Assembly (NCBI GenBank): GCA_010093515.1
Contig: MU001689.1
Coordinates: 262,603-301,836 of the forward strand
Length of the DNA stretch: 39,234 nt
Direction: 5' to 3'
DNA from: Lineolata rhizophorae
Lineage: Eukaryota; Ascomycota; Dothideomycetes; Lineolatales; Lineolataceae
A program made the position numbers and the translations under genes. The notes below the pieces were generated by a model. The model did not search any database and had not been told where the DNA came from. It saw only the letters and a program-made list of their open reading frames with translations. Positions 10,209 through 20,537 of the stretch are shown piece by piece. Every line of letters begins with the position of its first letter. Position 1 is the first letter of the stretch.

Positions 10209-10997
10209 ATGGCCGCCGCCATAAAAGCCGTCAATGCGAAGATCCGGTCCAACAAGGTCCTGGACTACTTCTGTTCGACCCGTAAGTCGTCCGTCTACGA
10301 TCTCCGAATGAGGCAACCGCTCTGTCGCGTGCCCGCTGCGTAGTGAACTTGTGGCCATAGGTTGCTGCGGTCTTCATGACTTCGCTAGAACCGCATACAA
10401 ATTCGATGTATGAATCGCTGATTGCGTCTGAACGCGTCTAGATTTCTGGGGCCCCGCCTCGAACTTTGGTATCCCGATCGCAGCTGTTATGGACACGCAA
10501 AAGGATCCAGAAATGTACGTTCCCGCCATCCTCCTTCCGCGTCTCAAATCCTTTTCCATACCGGCCCGCATTTTGAAGGAGGCGAGGGACTAAATCTTCG
10601 CCAGTGTCTCCGGTCCGATGACGGTCGCACTAACCGCCTATTCCGCCATCTTCGCCCGTTACGCCATGGCCGTCACGCCCAAGAACTACCTCCTCTTCGG
10701 TTGTCACGTCATCAACTTTTCTGCACAAGTTACGCAGGGTTACCGGTATCTCAACTACTGGAAGTATGTTTGCTCCCATAAGGGCTGCAAGAGTGGGAAA
10801 AGAGGCGCTATGACGCGCTTACTCAGAAAGCACTGTGAATGCTGACGGGGCGTTTGTGATGCAGGTTTGGCGGCAGAGAAAAGGCCTTGGAAGCTAAAGA
10901 GCAGGCCAAGGGACCGACGGAGAAGGCGGCTGAAGTGGCAAAGGATGCTAGTGAGAAGGTGAAGGATGCCGGGGAGAAGATCCTGGGGAAAAAGTAG
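10209..10997 (+). CDS. mpc1: Mitochondrial pyruvate carrier subunit 1
   Basis: Subunit of the heterodimeric inner-membrane carrier that brings pyruvate into mitochondria. Exons 10209-10281, 10442-10514, 10605-10763, 10865-10997; 145 residues. The diagnostic stretch HFWGPASNFGIPIAA is followed by SGPMTVALTAYSAIFARYA, then VTPKNYLLFGCHVINFSAQ and QGYRYLNYW, matching yeast Mpc1 almost residue by residue. The C-terminal tail is a Lys/Glu/Ala-rich helix (EKAAEVAKDASEKVKDAGEK), longer and more repetitive than the core needs. Introns are 160, 90 and 101 bases; each junction keeps frame. The partner MPC2/3 gene is not in the window. Confidence 0.95.
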
Positions 10998-11872
10998 TTG
11001 GTGTAGGTTCGCCGGAAGCGATCCGGGCTTGGTAAGCCGCATAGTTGGGGTAATTGTCTAAGAGAATTTTGAGGTTTTGTGCATTTTGAAACATACGAGC
11101 CCTTCAGTTGCTTTTCCTCTTGGCTGTCTCTTAATGCGGGCGGCTTAATCGCGCGCTTGGTTGGGCTCGGGATTGGGTCTGTTACTCAAGAACAATTTTA
11201 TTCCCCTATTTCTTGCTGTAATATTTACGAGTCGCAATTTTGCTGCAACGTGTACCTATGATACTCTTTGACAGGACAATGTCTTGCTTTTCTTTCACAT
11301 TGGTGTGGCCTTTCTGGTTATAGGATTATTATGGTTCAAATGTTAATGACAGTGAGTCTGTAACCTGGCAAGCTTGACATTGAAGAGATGGAAAGCCGGA
11401 AACATCGCTTTCTGAACGTATTATAGGAGCTCAAAACTTCTGCGGAACGACTGTGATGTTCGAGAAATATATTCCTTGCTAAGAATTATTATGCCTTCAA
11501 GTTAATTAGCTAAACGTAGAGAAACTTATTAAAATATTTATGTATCTAGTAAGACTGCCACGCTCTATGGAACTGGGAAAGGCATCTTCAAAAGCAGCTC
11601 ATTAAATTCAATTATACCAATTTGAGTTACGCTGCCGTTTTCAGGAAGAGTCGTCCAATAACGCTGTGGCTTTCTGATGGTGGAGTCCGGGGATACAAAT
11701 TTGCCGAGCTCATGTAGTGGTGAACAAAACTTCAAATTCGCCCCACCGACCGTTGGAGTCACAGGAACGTCTGAGCGAACAATCCCGCACGCGTCAACCG
11801 TACGACCAAACGCCCCCAAAATCAGCGAGCGCTCACAGGCCGACAAAGCTATCCACACCTAAGCCGCCCATC
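10998..11872. other. Intergenic region, MPC1 to eIF2 gamma
   Basis: 875 bases. It carries the MPC1 3' region and the eIF2 gamma promoter. A local AT-rich patch lies near 11450-11560. An open frame in phase with eIF2 gamma extends upstream to 11717 but has no ATG before 11873, so it is treated as leader. Confidence 0.5.
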
Positions 11873-13556
11873 ATGGATTCTGACAGCGACCATAATGAGG
11901 ACCCTCTCCAAGAGTCTGAGCCGGAAGAAATGGACCAGAAGGAGGAAAGGACGCCCAAGTCGGCGCTCAAGAAGTCCTCTGCGCCAGTCATGCTTGCTGA
12001 GGTCCCCAAACCGGAGCTGCCGCCTCAGCCAGATCCAAAGGACCTCGATGCGGCAAAGCTGACGCCGCTATCTCCCGAGATCATCGCGCGACAGGCGACT
12101 ATTAATATCGGGACCATCGGGCACGTGGCGCACGGCAAGAGCACCGTCGTGAAGGCCATCTCGGGCGTACAGACTGTGCGCTTCAAAACGGAGCTGGAGC
12201 GAAATATCACGATTAAGCTGGGCTACGCCAATGCAAAAATTTACAAGTGCGATGAGGAAGAGTGCCCGCGACCGACGTGCTACAGGAGCTACAAGAGCGA
12301 GAAGGAGGTCGATCCGCCTTGCGAGCGGGAAGGATGCACCGGCAGATACAGGCTGCTGCGCCATGTATCGTAAGTTGCTGGATACCCACGTTAGCGCTAC
12401 CATTTCTGACGTGACCGCTCTCAATAGGTTCGTCGACTGCCCCGGACACGATATTCTGATGAGCACGATGCTCTCGGGTGCCGCCGTCATGGACGCGGCG
12501 CTGTTGTTGATCGCTGGAAACGAAACGTGCCCGCAGCCGCAGACCTCGGAACACTTGGCTGCCATCGAGATCATGAAGCTCAACCACATCATCATCCTCC
12601 AGAATAAAGTCGATCTCATGCGTGAGGAGCTGGCGGATCAGCACTATCAGTCAATACTGAAGTTCATCCGCGGTACCGTAGCCGACGGCTCGCCCATTAT
12701 CCCGATTTCTGCACAACTCAAGTTCAATATCGACGCTATCAACGAGTATCTCGTCACCAAGATCCCTGTCCCGGTCCGCGATTTTACTGCGAAACCTCAC
12801 ATGATCGTCATTCGGTCGTTTGACGTGAACAAGCCTGGGGCGGAAATTGACGAGCTGAAGGGAGGTGTTGCTGGTGGTAGTATCCTCACAGGAGTGCTGA
12901 AGTTGGGAGATGAAATAGAGATTCGCCCGGGTATCGTCTCCAAGGATAAGGATGGCAAGATCCAGTGCAAGCCTATCTACAGCAGGGTTGTGTCGCTGTT
13001 TGCAGAGCACAACGATCTCAAGTTCGCCGTGCCTGGTGGCTTGATTGGTACGTTTGAATCCTTGATCGGTTGTAGCCTTGTAACTTACATGCCTAGGTGT
13101 TGGAACCCGTGTCGATCCCACTCTCTGCCGTGCCGACCGCCTGGTTGGTTTCGTCTTGGGCCTGAAGGGCCATCTGCCGGCCATTTACACCGAACTGGAA
13201 GTTAACTACTTCCTCCTGCGGCGTCTGCTTGGTGTTAAGACTGCAGATGGCAAGCAGGCGAAGGTGGCTAAGCTGTCTAAGAATGAAGTCCTTATGGTCA
13301 ACATTGGCAGCACCGCTACGGGAGCGAAAGTCATCGCTGTCAAGGCCGACGCGGCACGACTCAGCTTGACCAGCCCGGCTTGCACGGAGATCGGCGAGAA
13401 GATCGCGCTAAGCCGTAGGATAGAGAAGCACTGGCGACTCATTGGATGGTACGTCCGGCGAACTCGATTTGGCTCGCAAGTGTTGATACTGAACTCCATG
13501 GTTTTCACAGGGCGAACATCGTGGCGGGCAATACGCTCGAGCCCGTTTCGGAGTGA
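11873..13556 (+). CDS. gcd11: Translation initiation factor eIF2 gamma subunit
   Basis: GTPase subunit of eIF2, which carries initiator Met-tRNA to the 40S ribosome. Exons 11873-12369, 12428-13047, 13097-13448, 13511-13556; 504 residues. G1 is GHVAHGKST (83-91), G3 DCPGH (169-173), G4 NKVD (225-228), G5 PISAQ. The Zn-knuckle insertion typical of the gamma subunit is present, with Cys at 126, 131, 136, 150 and 155 in the segment after [18 protein letters not shown]. The C-terminus ends [19 protein letters not shown], usual for fungi. The N-terminal 60 residues are acidic and Pro-rich and vary between species. The introns are short (58, 49 and 62 bases). ATG 11873 is the first in-frame ATG. Confidence 0.97.
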
Positions 13557-15144
13557 AACGGTTTCATGACTTTCCTAAGTTAGAATAGATTATGGCCGCA
13601 TAGGATGTGTAGTTTCAAAGGGCGATGGGACGTGACATCAAGGGGTGGTTTTGACGGTCTAGTGGAAAATGGCCTTCCCATTGAGCTTTTCTCGAAGCCT
13701 TTGCATCTCCCTCACGGCATTGCGGTCCTGAGAATGCCCCCTGTCGGGCGCTTGAGGACCTGGTAGGTTGGCGTCATTGAAGGGTTTTCAATGGATCAAC
13801 GGGCAGTTAGGTAGAGAGGCGCGAGAAGCATGGTATGTGTCTGCATTTGGACAGGTGGGGAGGCTTGTATTGTCATGAGTAAGGCTGGTAGCGGTTATGA
13901 GTCGAAAGAACTAAAAGTAATCGTATCAGAGAGCACAACGACGCGGAAGGACGGTGTAGTGCGACAGCAGTGCGTTACACGCACCAGGCCAATGAATGCA
14001 GTGGCATTGCTACCACCTCGCACGATGCAGTACAGAGCACAGCAATAGATTGCAATTTGGGGGACAGCTGGTAGCCTGGTCTGGAACGCGAGAGAAAAGT
14101 TCGCGAGCTTCGATCGACATGTGCAGAGCAAATTGTCTAGCTGCATGTGGGACCCTTTGTAGAGCCTTGGAACGTCGACAGATGACTTTGGACCCTTTTC
14201 CCCGCAATCAATTGGCTAAGCCGGGCGGCGGTCGAGGGCCGGCGGCGAAGATCGCGCCTCGTTTCGGCTTCGACGGGTTGGCGTTTGTTTCCGCCGCACG
14301 GGCGCCCTAGGCTCGCCGGCAATTTTCACATGCACGAGGGTCTCGCAAGCCTTGCCTACCTTACCGCGCCGCCCCGTGCCTTTTGGCTGGGTTGTCTTAC
14401 TCTGATCCAGGCGCTCTTATGCACGGCCCTCGTCATTCCCCTCAACGTTTTTCTATCCCTCCATCTCGTTACTCACTCCTCCTCCCATTCATCTCGCTTC
14501 CCGTCGTCTGCGTGCTATTACGGTTCCATTGAATCCGCGAAGGATATGGCTTGAGGGGCCTCCGTTGGTCGTGTCGTCAATTGCATTGAGCGGAGCTGAA
14601 CGATCGTCACCCATCGCAAAACGGCCGGACCCGGCGAGCGGAGTCAAAGCAGCGGCGCCGGGAACTCGAGCAGCAAAGGCTGGGCGCTGATTTGTGGCGT
14701 TGGCGCCCTGGCCAACCAGGGTCGAGGTATCGAGAAGGGCTTTGGCTTCACGTGCCCGCTCCCGAGAGTGCGTGTTCAGCACGAGAGTCTTAAGACTGAG
14801 CCTGCCGCCCCAGTGCTTACGGGAGAAGCAATCCCTCTTGTTTTTGAGTTTGGGAGGAACCTAGTCTTCTGTGGAGTTGATTGCGCGGGCGCGTCAGCAA
14901 CTCCGCAGCATCTAAGCTCGGTTCTTCATTCCATGAACCAGGACATATTTCTGGCCTTGAGCAACGCCAGCAATTCCACCACAGTGATACAAGCTACCAC
15001 GGGTAACATCTTTCGTGCATCACGTTTCTCACGGCTCTGAAGGCTCCTCTGGCTACCAAAAGCTAAACGTACACGACCGACAGTCCACTCCCTCCTCACT
15101 CCCGCCTTCGCAAAATTAAAAAAAAAAAAAAAAGAACAGGACAG
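13557..15144. other. Intergenic region, eIF2 gamma to INSIG
   Basis: About 1.6 kb with no recognisable gene. Short frames on both strands (for example around 13830-14550 and 14489-14782) have no family resemblance. The last part, about 14300-15140, is the presumed INSIG promoter and leader and ends in a run of A bases. Confidence 0.45.
15118..15133 (+). promoter_or_regulatory. Run of 16 A bases just before the INSIG start codon
   Basis: An uninterrupted A run ends 11 bases before the ATG at 15145, so it should lie inside the 5' untranslated region. In yeast, A-rich leaders can bind poly(A)-binding protein and change translation; whether that happens here is not known. The run is also a likely length-variable site and could be affected by sequencing error. 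Confidence 0.55.
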
Positions 15145-16749
15145 ATGGACACCGACGCCACGTCCACAACCTCCGTCTCGGAGCCGCCTTTGCTCAGCCC
15201 AAAGCCCCGCCGCCCCTTCGATCTCCCGTCCTCGGCCGACGCCTCCCCGCGCGCCTCCTTCGACTCCACCACCTCCGCCAGCAACACCTTGCACCCGCCA
15301 GCACCCTCCGGCGGCGGCGGTGGCGACGCCACCGCCACTCCCTCGCGCACCCGCTCCATACTCAACCTCACCTCCAGCACCCTCCTTGGGATATACGCGC
15401 CCACCAGCCTGGACGCGTCCGCACCACCCACGCCCTGGGGAACCGGCGCGCAGACGCCCGCGCGCTCGAGCTCTGTCGCCGCGGGCCTGGGCGACCTAGA
15501 CGGCAGCGGCGGCGGCGGCGGGCTCGGCGGGCTCAGCTCTCTAAGCGACCGGCTGAGCGGCTTCGCCGCCCACAACAACAGGCACAGGCGGAAGCGGTCG
15601 CTGGGAAGCGGGGCGGCGGCGGCGGCGGCGGCGGGGCTGGGTGGCCCTCAGTTCGGTGACATCGACATCGACGTGGACAGGCGGCGGGGCAGCTTCACGT
15701 CGGCGGAGCGGCCGTCGTCGTCGGCGGCCGGGCGGGGCGGGGCGGCGCCGTCGGGCCCGTCGGCGGTGGCGGCCGCGCTGGGCAGGTGGGCGGCGCTGTT
15801 CGCCTTCGGGGTCGCGTACGGCGCGCTCGTGTCGAGGCTGCATGCGTCGGAGCGCATCGCGCCGGTGCAGGTCGAGGGCATCGATAGGTCGGGGTGGCGC
15901 TACTTGGCGTTCTGGGGCGCGGCGGGCGTGGCGCTGGGGAGCGCGGTGCCGTGGGTGGATGGGGTGTGGGCGGGGAAGAAGGAAGGCGGGGTAGGCAGGA
16001 GGAGGGAGAACGTGGTTGAAGGGACGGGAGTGGTTAGGCGGGAGAGCGTCGTGAATGGGAACGTTGGGCGTGGTGGTGGGGGTGCTGGTGCTGCTAGGGC
16101 GGCGGGGGAGAGGACCGAGGATGGTGGGTTGGCGGCTGGGTGGAATTCTGTCGTGAGGAGTGTCGGGGCCTTCACGGGGATTGCGTTCGCCATTGTAAGT
16201 TTGCATAATGTGCCAATCTCTCTTGCATTCCAAGACCGACTACCTACCTACTCGCCCACGCGCTAGTAAGTGTCTTCAAAAGGTAACCAAGGTACTAACA
16301 TTCGCCATTAGCGCAAACTCCCATGGCAGTCAACTCTTCAAGTGTCTCTCACACTCGCCCTCGTCAACCCGGCCCTTTGGTACCTCCTTGACCGCTCCAA
16401 ACCCGGCTTCACTCTGTCCCTCCTCGTCGGCCTTGCCGGCACCCTCGCCCTCCTGTTCATCAACCCCGAAATCATGCCCGCGCCCACGCCGGGACCTGCT
16501 GCCGGTGACCAGCACCACTTCGGAGGCAACGGGTCCGCGTCTCCGTCGGCGTCGGCGGCGGCTGCGGCGAGCGGGCCCGATGGATGGAGAGGAGCAGACG
16601 CCGGCCTCGAATGGCTGAGCTACGAGCAGGTGGGCGTGGCCACGTGGATCGGGAGCGTCTTGTTTTGCAGCTGCGTGTGCTTTGGCAACATTGGACGGAG
16701 ATTAGCGGGGGGGTCGGGGGCATCGGAGAGAGTGTTGAAGCGATCATAA
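15145..16749 (+). CDS. INSIG (insulin-induced gene) family ER membrane protein
   Basis: Homologue of INSIG, the ER protein that controls sterol synthesis (in fission yeast Ins1 acts on HMG-CoA reductase). Exons 15145-16194 and 16312-16749; 495 residues. The fungal signature SILNLTSSTLLGIYAP lies at 71-86. Membrane segments are visible at about 213-231 (WAALFAFGVAYGALV), about 252-268 (YLAFWGAAGVALGSAV), about 337-350, after the intron (LQVSLTLALVNPALWYLLD and FTLSLLVGLAGTLALLFI), and near the C-terminus (VATWIGSVLFCSCVCFGNIG). The core is split by long Gly/Ala/Ser-rich disordered stretches encoded by GGC/GCG triplet runs. The 117-base intron has a perfect TACTAAC branch point. No obvious sterol regulatory element was identified upstream. 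Confidence 0.88.
15601..15770 (+). repeat. GC-rich triplet tracts inside the INSIG gene
   Basis: Runs of GGC/GCG triplets (a poly-Ala tract encoded near 15611-15635 and related Gly/Ser/Ala tracts to about 15770; a similar Gly run lies near 15505-15525) encode low-complexity linkers. Such tracts change length easily and are likely polymorphic between strains. Confidence 0.6.
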
Positions 16750-18070
16750 CAAGATGAGATGGCTAATGATCTTGGGCGCGTTTTCTGCTTCGTGGTTGGT
16801 TTCCTTTCTATTTTGCGCGACGTTTGTCCTAGTTAAAAGTTGTATGTGTGAGGGGTGGATGAAAGTTCTAAGAGATTGGCAAGACTGTATTGGAAAGAGG
16901 AAAAGCTTCTTCAAGCTTTGGGCCATTATTTGGGCGGCATCGGACATCTGGTCTCGGGATCTTCCATCTCTCATGTTGTTCTTGGCATCGACCATTGAGC
17001 AGGCGATAGCAGGATGTTTAAATTTGGGACTAGGCTGAAAATAGGAGTTCTCAGGTACCTATCTACCTACCTAGCGTTCTTGCAAGATCGTCGCTGCAGT
17101 TGACGTGCAACATCATCGTGATCATCGATTCTTACTGATAGCAGCGGAACGCAGCCATGGAGTGGGACTATTGTGGGGTTTGATGTCAGAGTCGCCGTAC
17201 GACAGGTGGGTTCCTATCTCACAGTTTGTTCCGATCCCAAGGTCATGGTTTGGTCTCAGATGCTAGGTTCCGTATCGGAGTGCGACTGCTTCTGCCAGTT
17301 AGCCCGACCTCCGTGGGATGTGTTGGAGGTACGTAGTATGTATTCGCAACGTTGTACAGGACCTCGTCTGGGTCCGGTCCTAGGGACGGCACCGAACAAT
17401 GGAAAGCATTGTGCATCAAGGGCATTTGTATTTCCGCAGGAACTAGCCTTTTACTAAGGGAGGCCACCCCTCCTCCACGATGGCATTGATTGGCGGCACT
17501 GGCCAGCGCAACGGAGCATACAATAGGTACCTGGGGAATCCGCAACACTGACACCTTCCGAGGTAGGCTTCGATTTCCTCTGCCTGCCTACAAGGCAGGA
17601 CCTTGCCAACCGTACCGATCCTCCTACATGCTGCAAACCCCTATCGTTCGCCGGCGAAATAGGCGGTCAATTGGCCCGCGCCCTCTCCGCACCCTAAAAC
17701 TCCGTCCCTACCTATGTACATACCCCAGTTCGCGAATGTGGCGCAATGCGTGGATTGCGCGCGCGCCTGAGATTTAGGAACAGAGAAAAGATTAGATGGA
17801 TTATTGCGCAGGACGGGAAGGCAGCAAGGTCCGCCCGCATTAGCGCTCCCTCATTGCGCGCACGAAGGGGTTTTGGGCGAAATAATAGGCCAAGGCCTCT
17901 CGGTGACAGGTGCTCGATCGAGACAAGCGCAACACGTCAAACCCCCGTGGGTTCCAGCTACTCGGCCGTCGGCGGTTTGGCATCCCGGCCGGGCCCGTGT
18001 GTGGCGTGCATCTTCAGCAGCACAACATCGAGACGGGTCTTTGTGATCGCCTTTGTGAGACATTACTAGC

Positions 18071-18084
18071 ACTCCGTACGGAGT
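18071..18084. promoter_or_regulatory. 14-base perfect palindrome ACTCCGTACGGAGT
   Basis: The site equals its own reverse complement. From memory, this CCGTACGG-centred motif recurs in intergenic DNA of filamentous ascomycetes; its role is not established. CGG half-sites in inverted orientation resemble targets of Zn2Cys6 regulators. Confidence 0.35.
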
Positions 18085-18759
18085 ACACTGTGAGCAATGC
18101 TCGAATCTTCTCCCCTACCCCTTTCTGGAATATTTGCCGAAGTCCGTCCGATGAAAGCCACCGCTCGCTGGTGCCGGTGTCAAAGAGCCGCGCCGTTCCC
18201 GCCGATTCCACTTGCCGGCTCGCGTTGACGAATGCTCGGCAAGCCGAGAATGTGCGTCGGCCCTATTTTGGGTGCATGTGGAACTTCTTCAGGTTGCGCG
18301 CGAAAGCGCAGAGGATCCTCCCTCGGCGCCAATTAGGGGGCATTTTTGGTGTATTTCGTCTATTTCGCCACTTGGGCAGTCTTGCGTCTGATCCAGCATC
18401 GGGGGTACGACGGGATGGCTTACTCGTTCAGCCTCACTGTTACTGTCATGGCGAGCACACTACTGAGGACTCTCGGCACTGCATCGGCTCGCGTGTTCCT
18501 GCGTCTCCGCATCGCAGAGGCGCCGACGACAGCTGACCAACCATGGCTTGATGCCAGGGCAAAAGACCCGGAATCTCATCTGGAAGAAAGCAAATCCTCC
18601 GTATAATGTCCCGCCAACAGCTATCGGAAACGCGATCTGGAGCAGGTTGCGATGGAAATCATACGACATTTCTACGTAGAACATCGTCAGGGAATCTCTT
18701 TGGAATTTTTGGGTGACCTTACTGGAAGAGTTACCCACTAGCCGGGTTTGCCGTGACTA

Positions 18760-18778
18760 CACGTGATTTTTCCACGTG
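18760..18778. promoter_or_regulatory. Pair of CACGTG boxes
   Basis: CACGTG occurs at 18760-18765 and again at 18773-18778, 13 bases start to start. CACGTG is the core bound by bHLH factors. No gene is close on either side, so a function is unproven. Confidence 0.3.
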
Positions 18779-20537
18779 GGGTAATGTATGAAGGTGCGCC
18801 GGCGAATTCGAGATGACCGGATTTGAGGACGAAGCGATCCTTGGGTCATCAATACCAAACGAGTCCGCGGACTTTCAAACGGTCTTCGAGGGTCCAGCCG
18901 TAATGCTTGCGAGGCCGCTTCCTCCCATGGAAGATAAATTCAATAACCTGGTGGGCTCTAGGACAATCTCGACTCTCCTAGAACTTCCTAGGCGGTCGGT
19001 CTAGCTAATCGTCTTACAGATTTTTCGGGTTCGCCGCATCCAACTTACGAGTACGTACAGTAGACTGCGCCCCTTACGCCTTCGCTTGTCCCTGGAGAAC
19101 CCTTCAACGCCGGCCTGCCTCGCAATACTTCGTAGTAAAGGGGAAAACGTCCATGTCCCTAACAAGGCTGCGTCATGGCCAGACGAGAGCCCCGGCAAAG
19201 CATCGATCCGGCTCATTCCATACATAGGCTCGCCTCGCCGAATGACGGCCGGCGGGACTCGCGGACCCGGTTGAACGGTCCTCTGGGACGCTACCATGCA
19301 GTCCTATCAAAGAAAGTCCCTTTGGAAGAAACACCGAAGGCAGGCCGACGGCTTGCCAGGCTTCACTAAGCGTCGGGGAGAGAACTAGCTCCCGGCAGCA
19401 GCGGGGCGACGGGAAGGCAATGGCGTAGCTCGACGCCTAGAATTGAAGCCGTTTAGTGCCCACGACCGTTTTGTGCCGGTCGCAGTGGGCGCAGTCTTGC
19501 GCAGACGGAGGCAAGTTTCGAAGCAACTGGCGGGCGGTGGCAGGCAGTGGCCCTGCTCGCAAATCCGGGGGATCGGGACTCTGAAGCCCGTCGGTGCTCC
19601 TTGCTCTCGAGAAGCGACGATAAATCACCGAGCGTAGCAGCCGGATCCGATGGAGCGTGCAGCCATGCCGTGGGGTGGAGCAAGTGGCATGCAGTGGCTA
19701 GTGAGGACGAAGGGCCGGGACTGGGTCCGGGAGACGTTCCGCTGCATGATCGGCCGCAAGCCACGTCGCTACATGGCGCCAAGGCCCCGGTTTGGGCGAA
19801 TGGCGCCACCGGGCTGCGGAGCACTCTCGCGTCTGCGGAGCCTCCAATGGCTCGAGTCCCCGGGGCCGGCGCACTGGAAGGAGCCAAAGCGTGCGCAAGG
19901 ATGCTCATCCCGTCCGCGGTGCTCCCCACATGGCATCCCCACCCTGTGCGTCAATTGTCGCCTGAGCAAACCTTATTCCTCCCGGTACCACCAGTCTGCC
20001 CACGAGCAGGGGAGACCCGATGAGCGTGCACAAATGAGACTGTTCCCTTCCTCCACGGAAAGATGGGTCGGGCCGGGTTAGATGGCCTTTCGGGCCTGCT
20101 TCAGCCTCTTGCTCTCCCGCTCAGCGCCGATTTTAGGACCCAGCTTCATGAACCTTAATCTTGGTCCTGGCTCTGACTCGGGGAGCCGATGCCCGGTGGT
20201 GCTAGACAGGGTCGAGCGGCCAAAAGTACTGTCACCACCACCGTAATCGGCCCTATTTGACAGGTTCGCGCACCCGTGAATTACCCCAACGTTAGACCAC
20301 GACGTTAGAAAAGGGGACAGCCCGCATGCACGGTCCTGGGTCAGTACCATAAAATCCTTGAGCACGCCCCTCTTTCCTTTTCCCTTCGGCCAGGGTTCAA
20401 AAAGCGGAGGGAGCGATCACCATCACCGTCGTCAAGGGTCTTTCTGGGAGCGATCTGCGTCACCATCTCACGGTCCAACTCGCCGGGTCCCGCCGGCGAC
20501 TCCTTCACCTTCAAGGCGCACCGACAGCTTTGAGACA

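Larger units (their letters stand above)
16750..20537. other. 3.8-kb gene-poor stretch
   Basis: I find no supportable gene. It contains the INSIG 3' region, an ACCTACCTA-type short repeat near 17055-17075 that is common in fungal intergenic DNA, a 14-base palindrome at 18071-18084, and two CACGTG boxes at 18760-18778. Open frames such as 17910-18536 (+), 18346-18606 (+) and 19547-20023 (+) overlap others on the opposite strand and resemble no family. Base composition is ordinary rather than AT-rich, so this is not obviously a RIP relic. A spliced gene or long non-coding RNA cannot be excluded. Confidence 0.4.

Noticed and set aside
10282-10441. Possible box C/D snoRNA in the longer first intron of MPC1
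   Set aside because: A CTGA is present near the 3' end but no good RTGATGA box or pairing stem was seen.
11717-11872. Upstream extension of the eIF2 gamma frame
   Set aside because: It begins at GTG and lacks an ATG; the first ATG at 11873 gives the usual acidic fungal N-terminus.
15541-16233. 230-residue minus-strand frame
   Set aside because: Antisense to the INSIG gene and made of Arg/Pro low complexity from GC-rich triplets.
17647-17658. 12-base palindrome TTCGCCGGCGAA
   Set aside because: Short GC-rich palindromes of this size are expected by chance in DNA of this composition.
18346-18606. 86-residue frame with a hydrophobic start
   Set aside because: No family match, and overlaps another plus-strand frame and an antisense frame of similar length.
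19547-20023. 158-residue frame in the gene-poor stretch
   Set aside because: An equally long frame exists on the opposite strand at 19453-19929; composition is GC-driven and nothing resembles a known protein.
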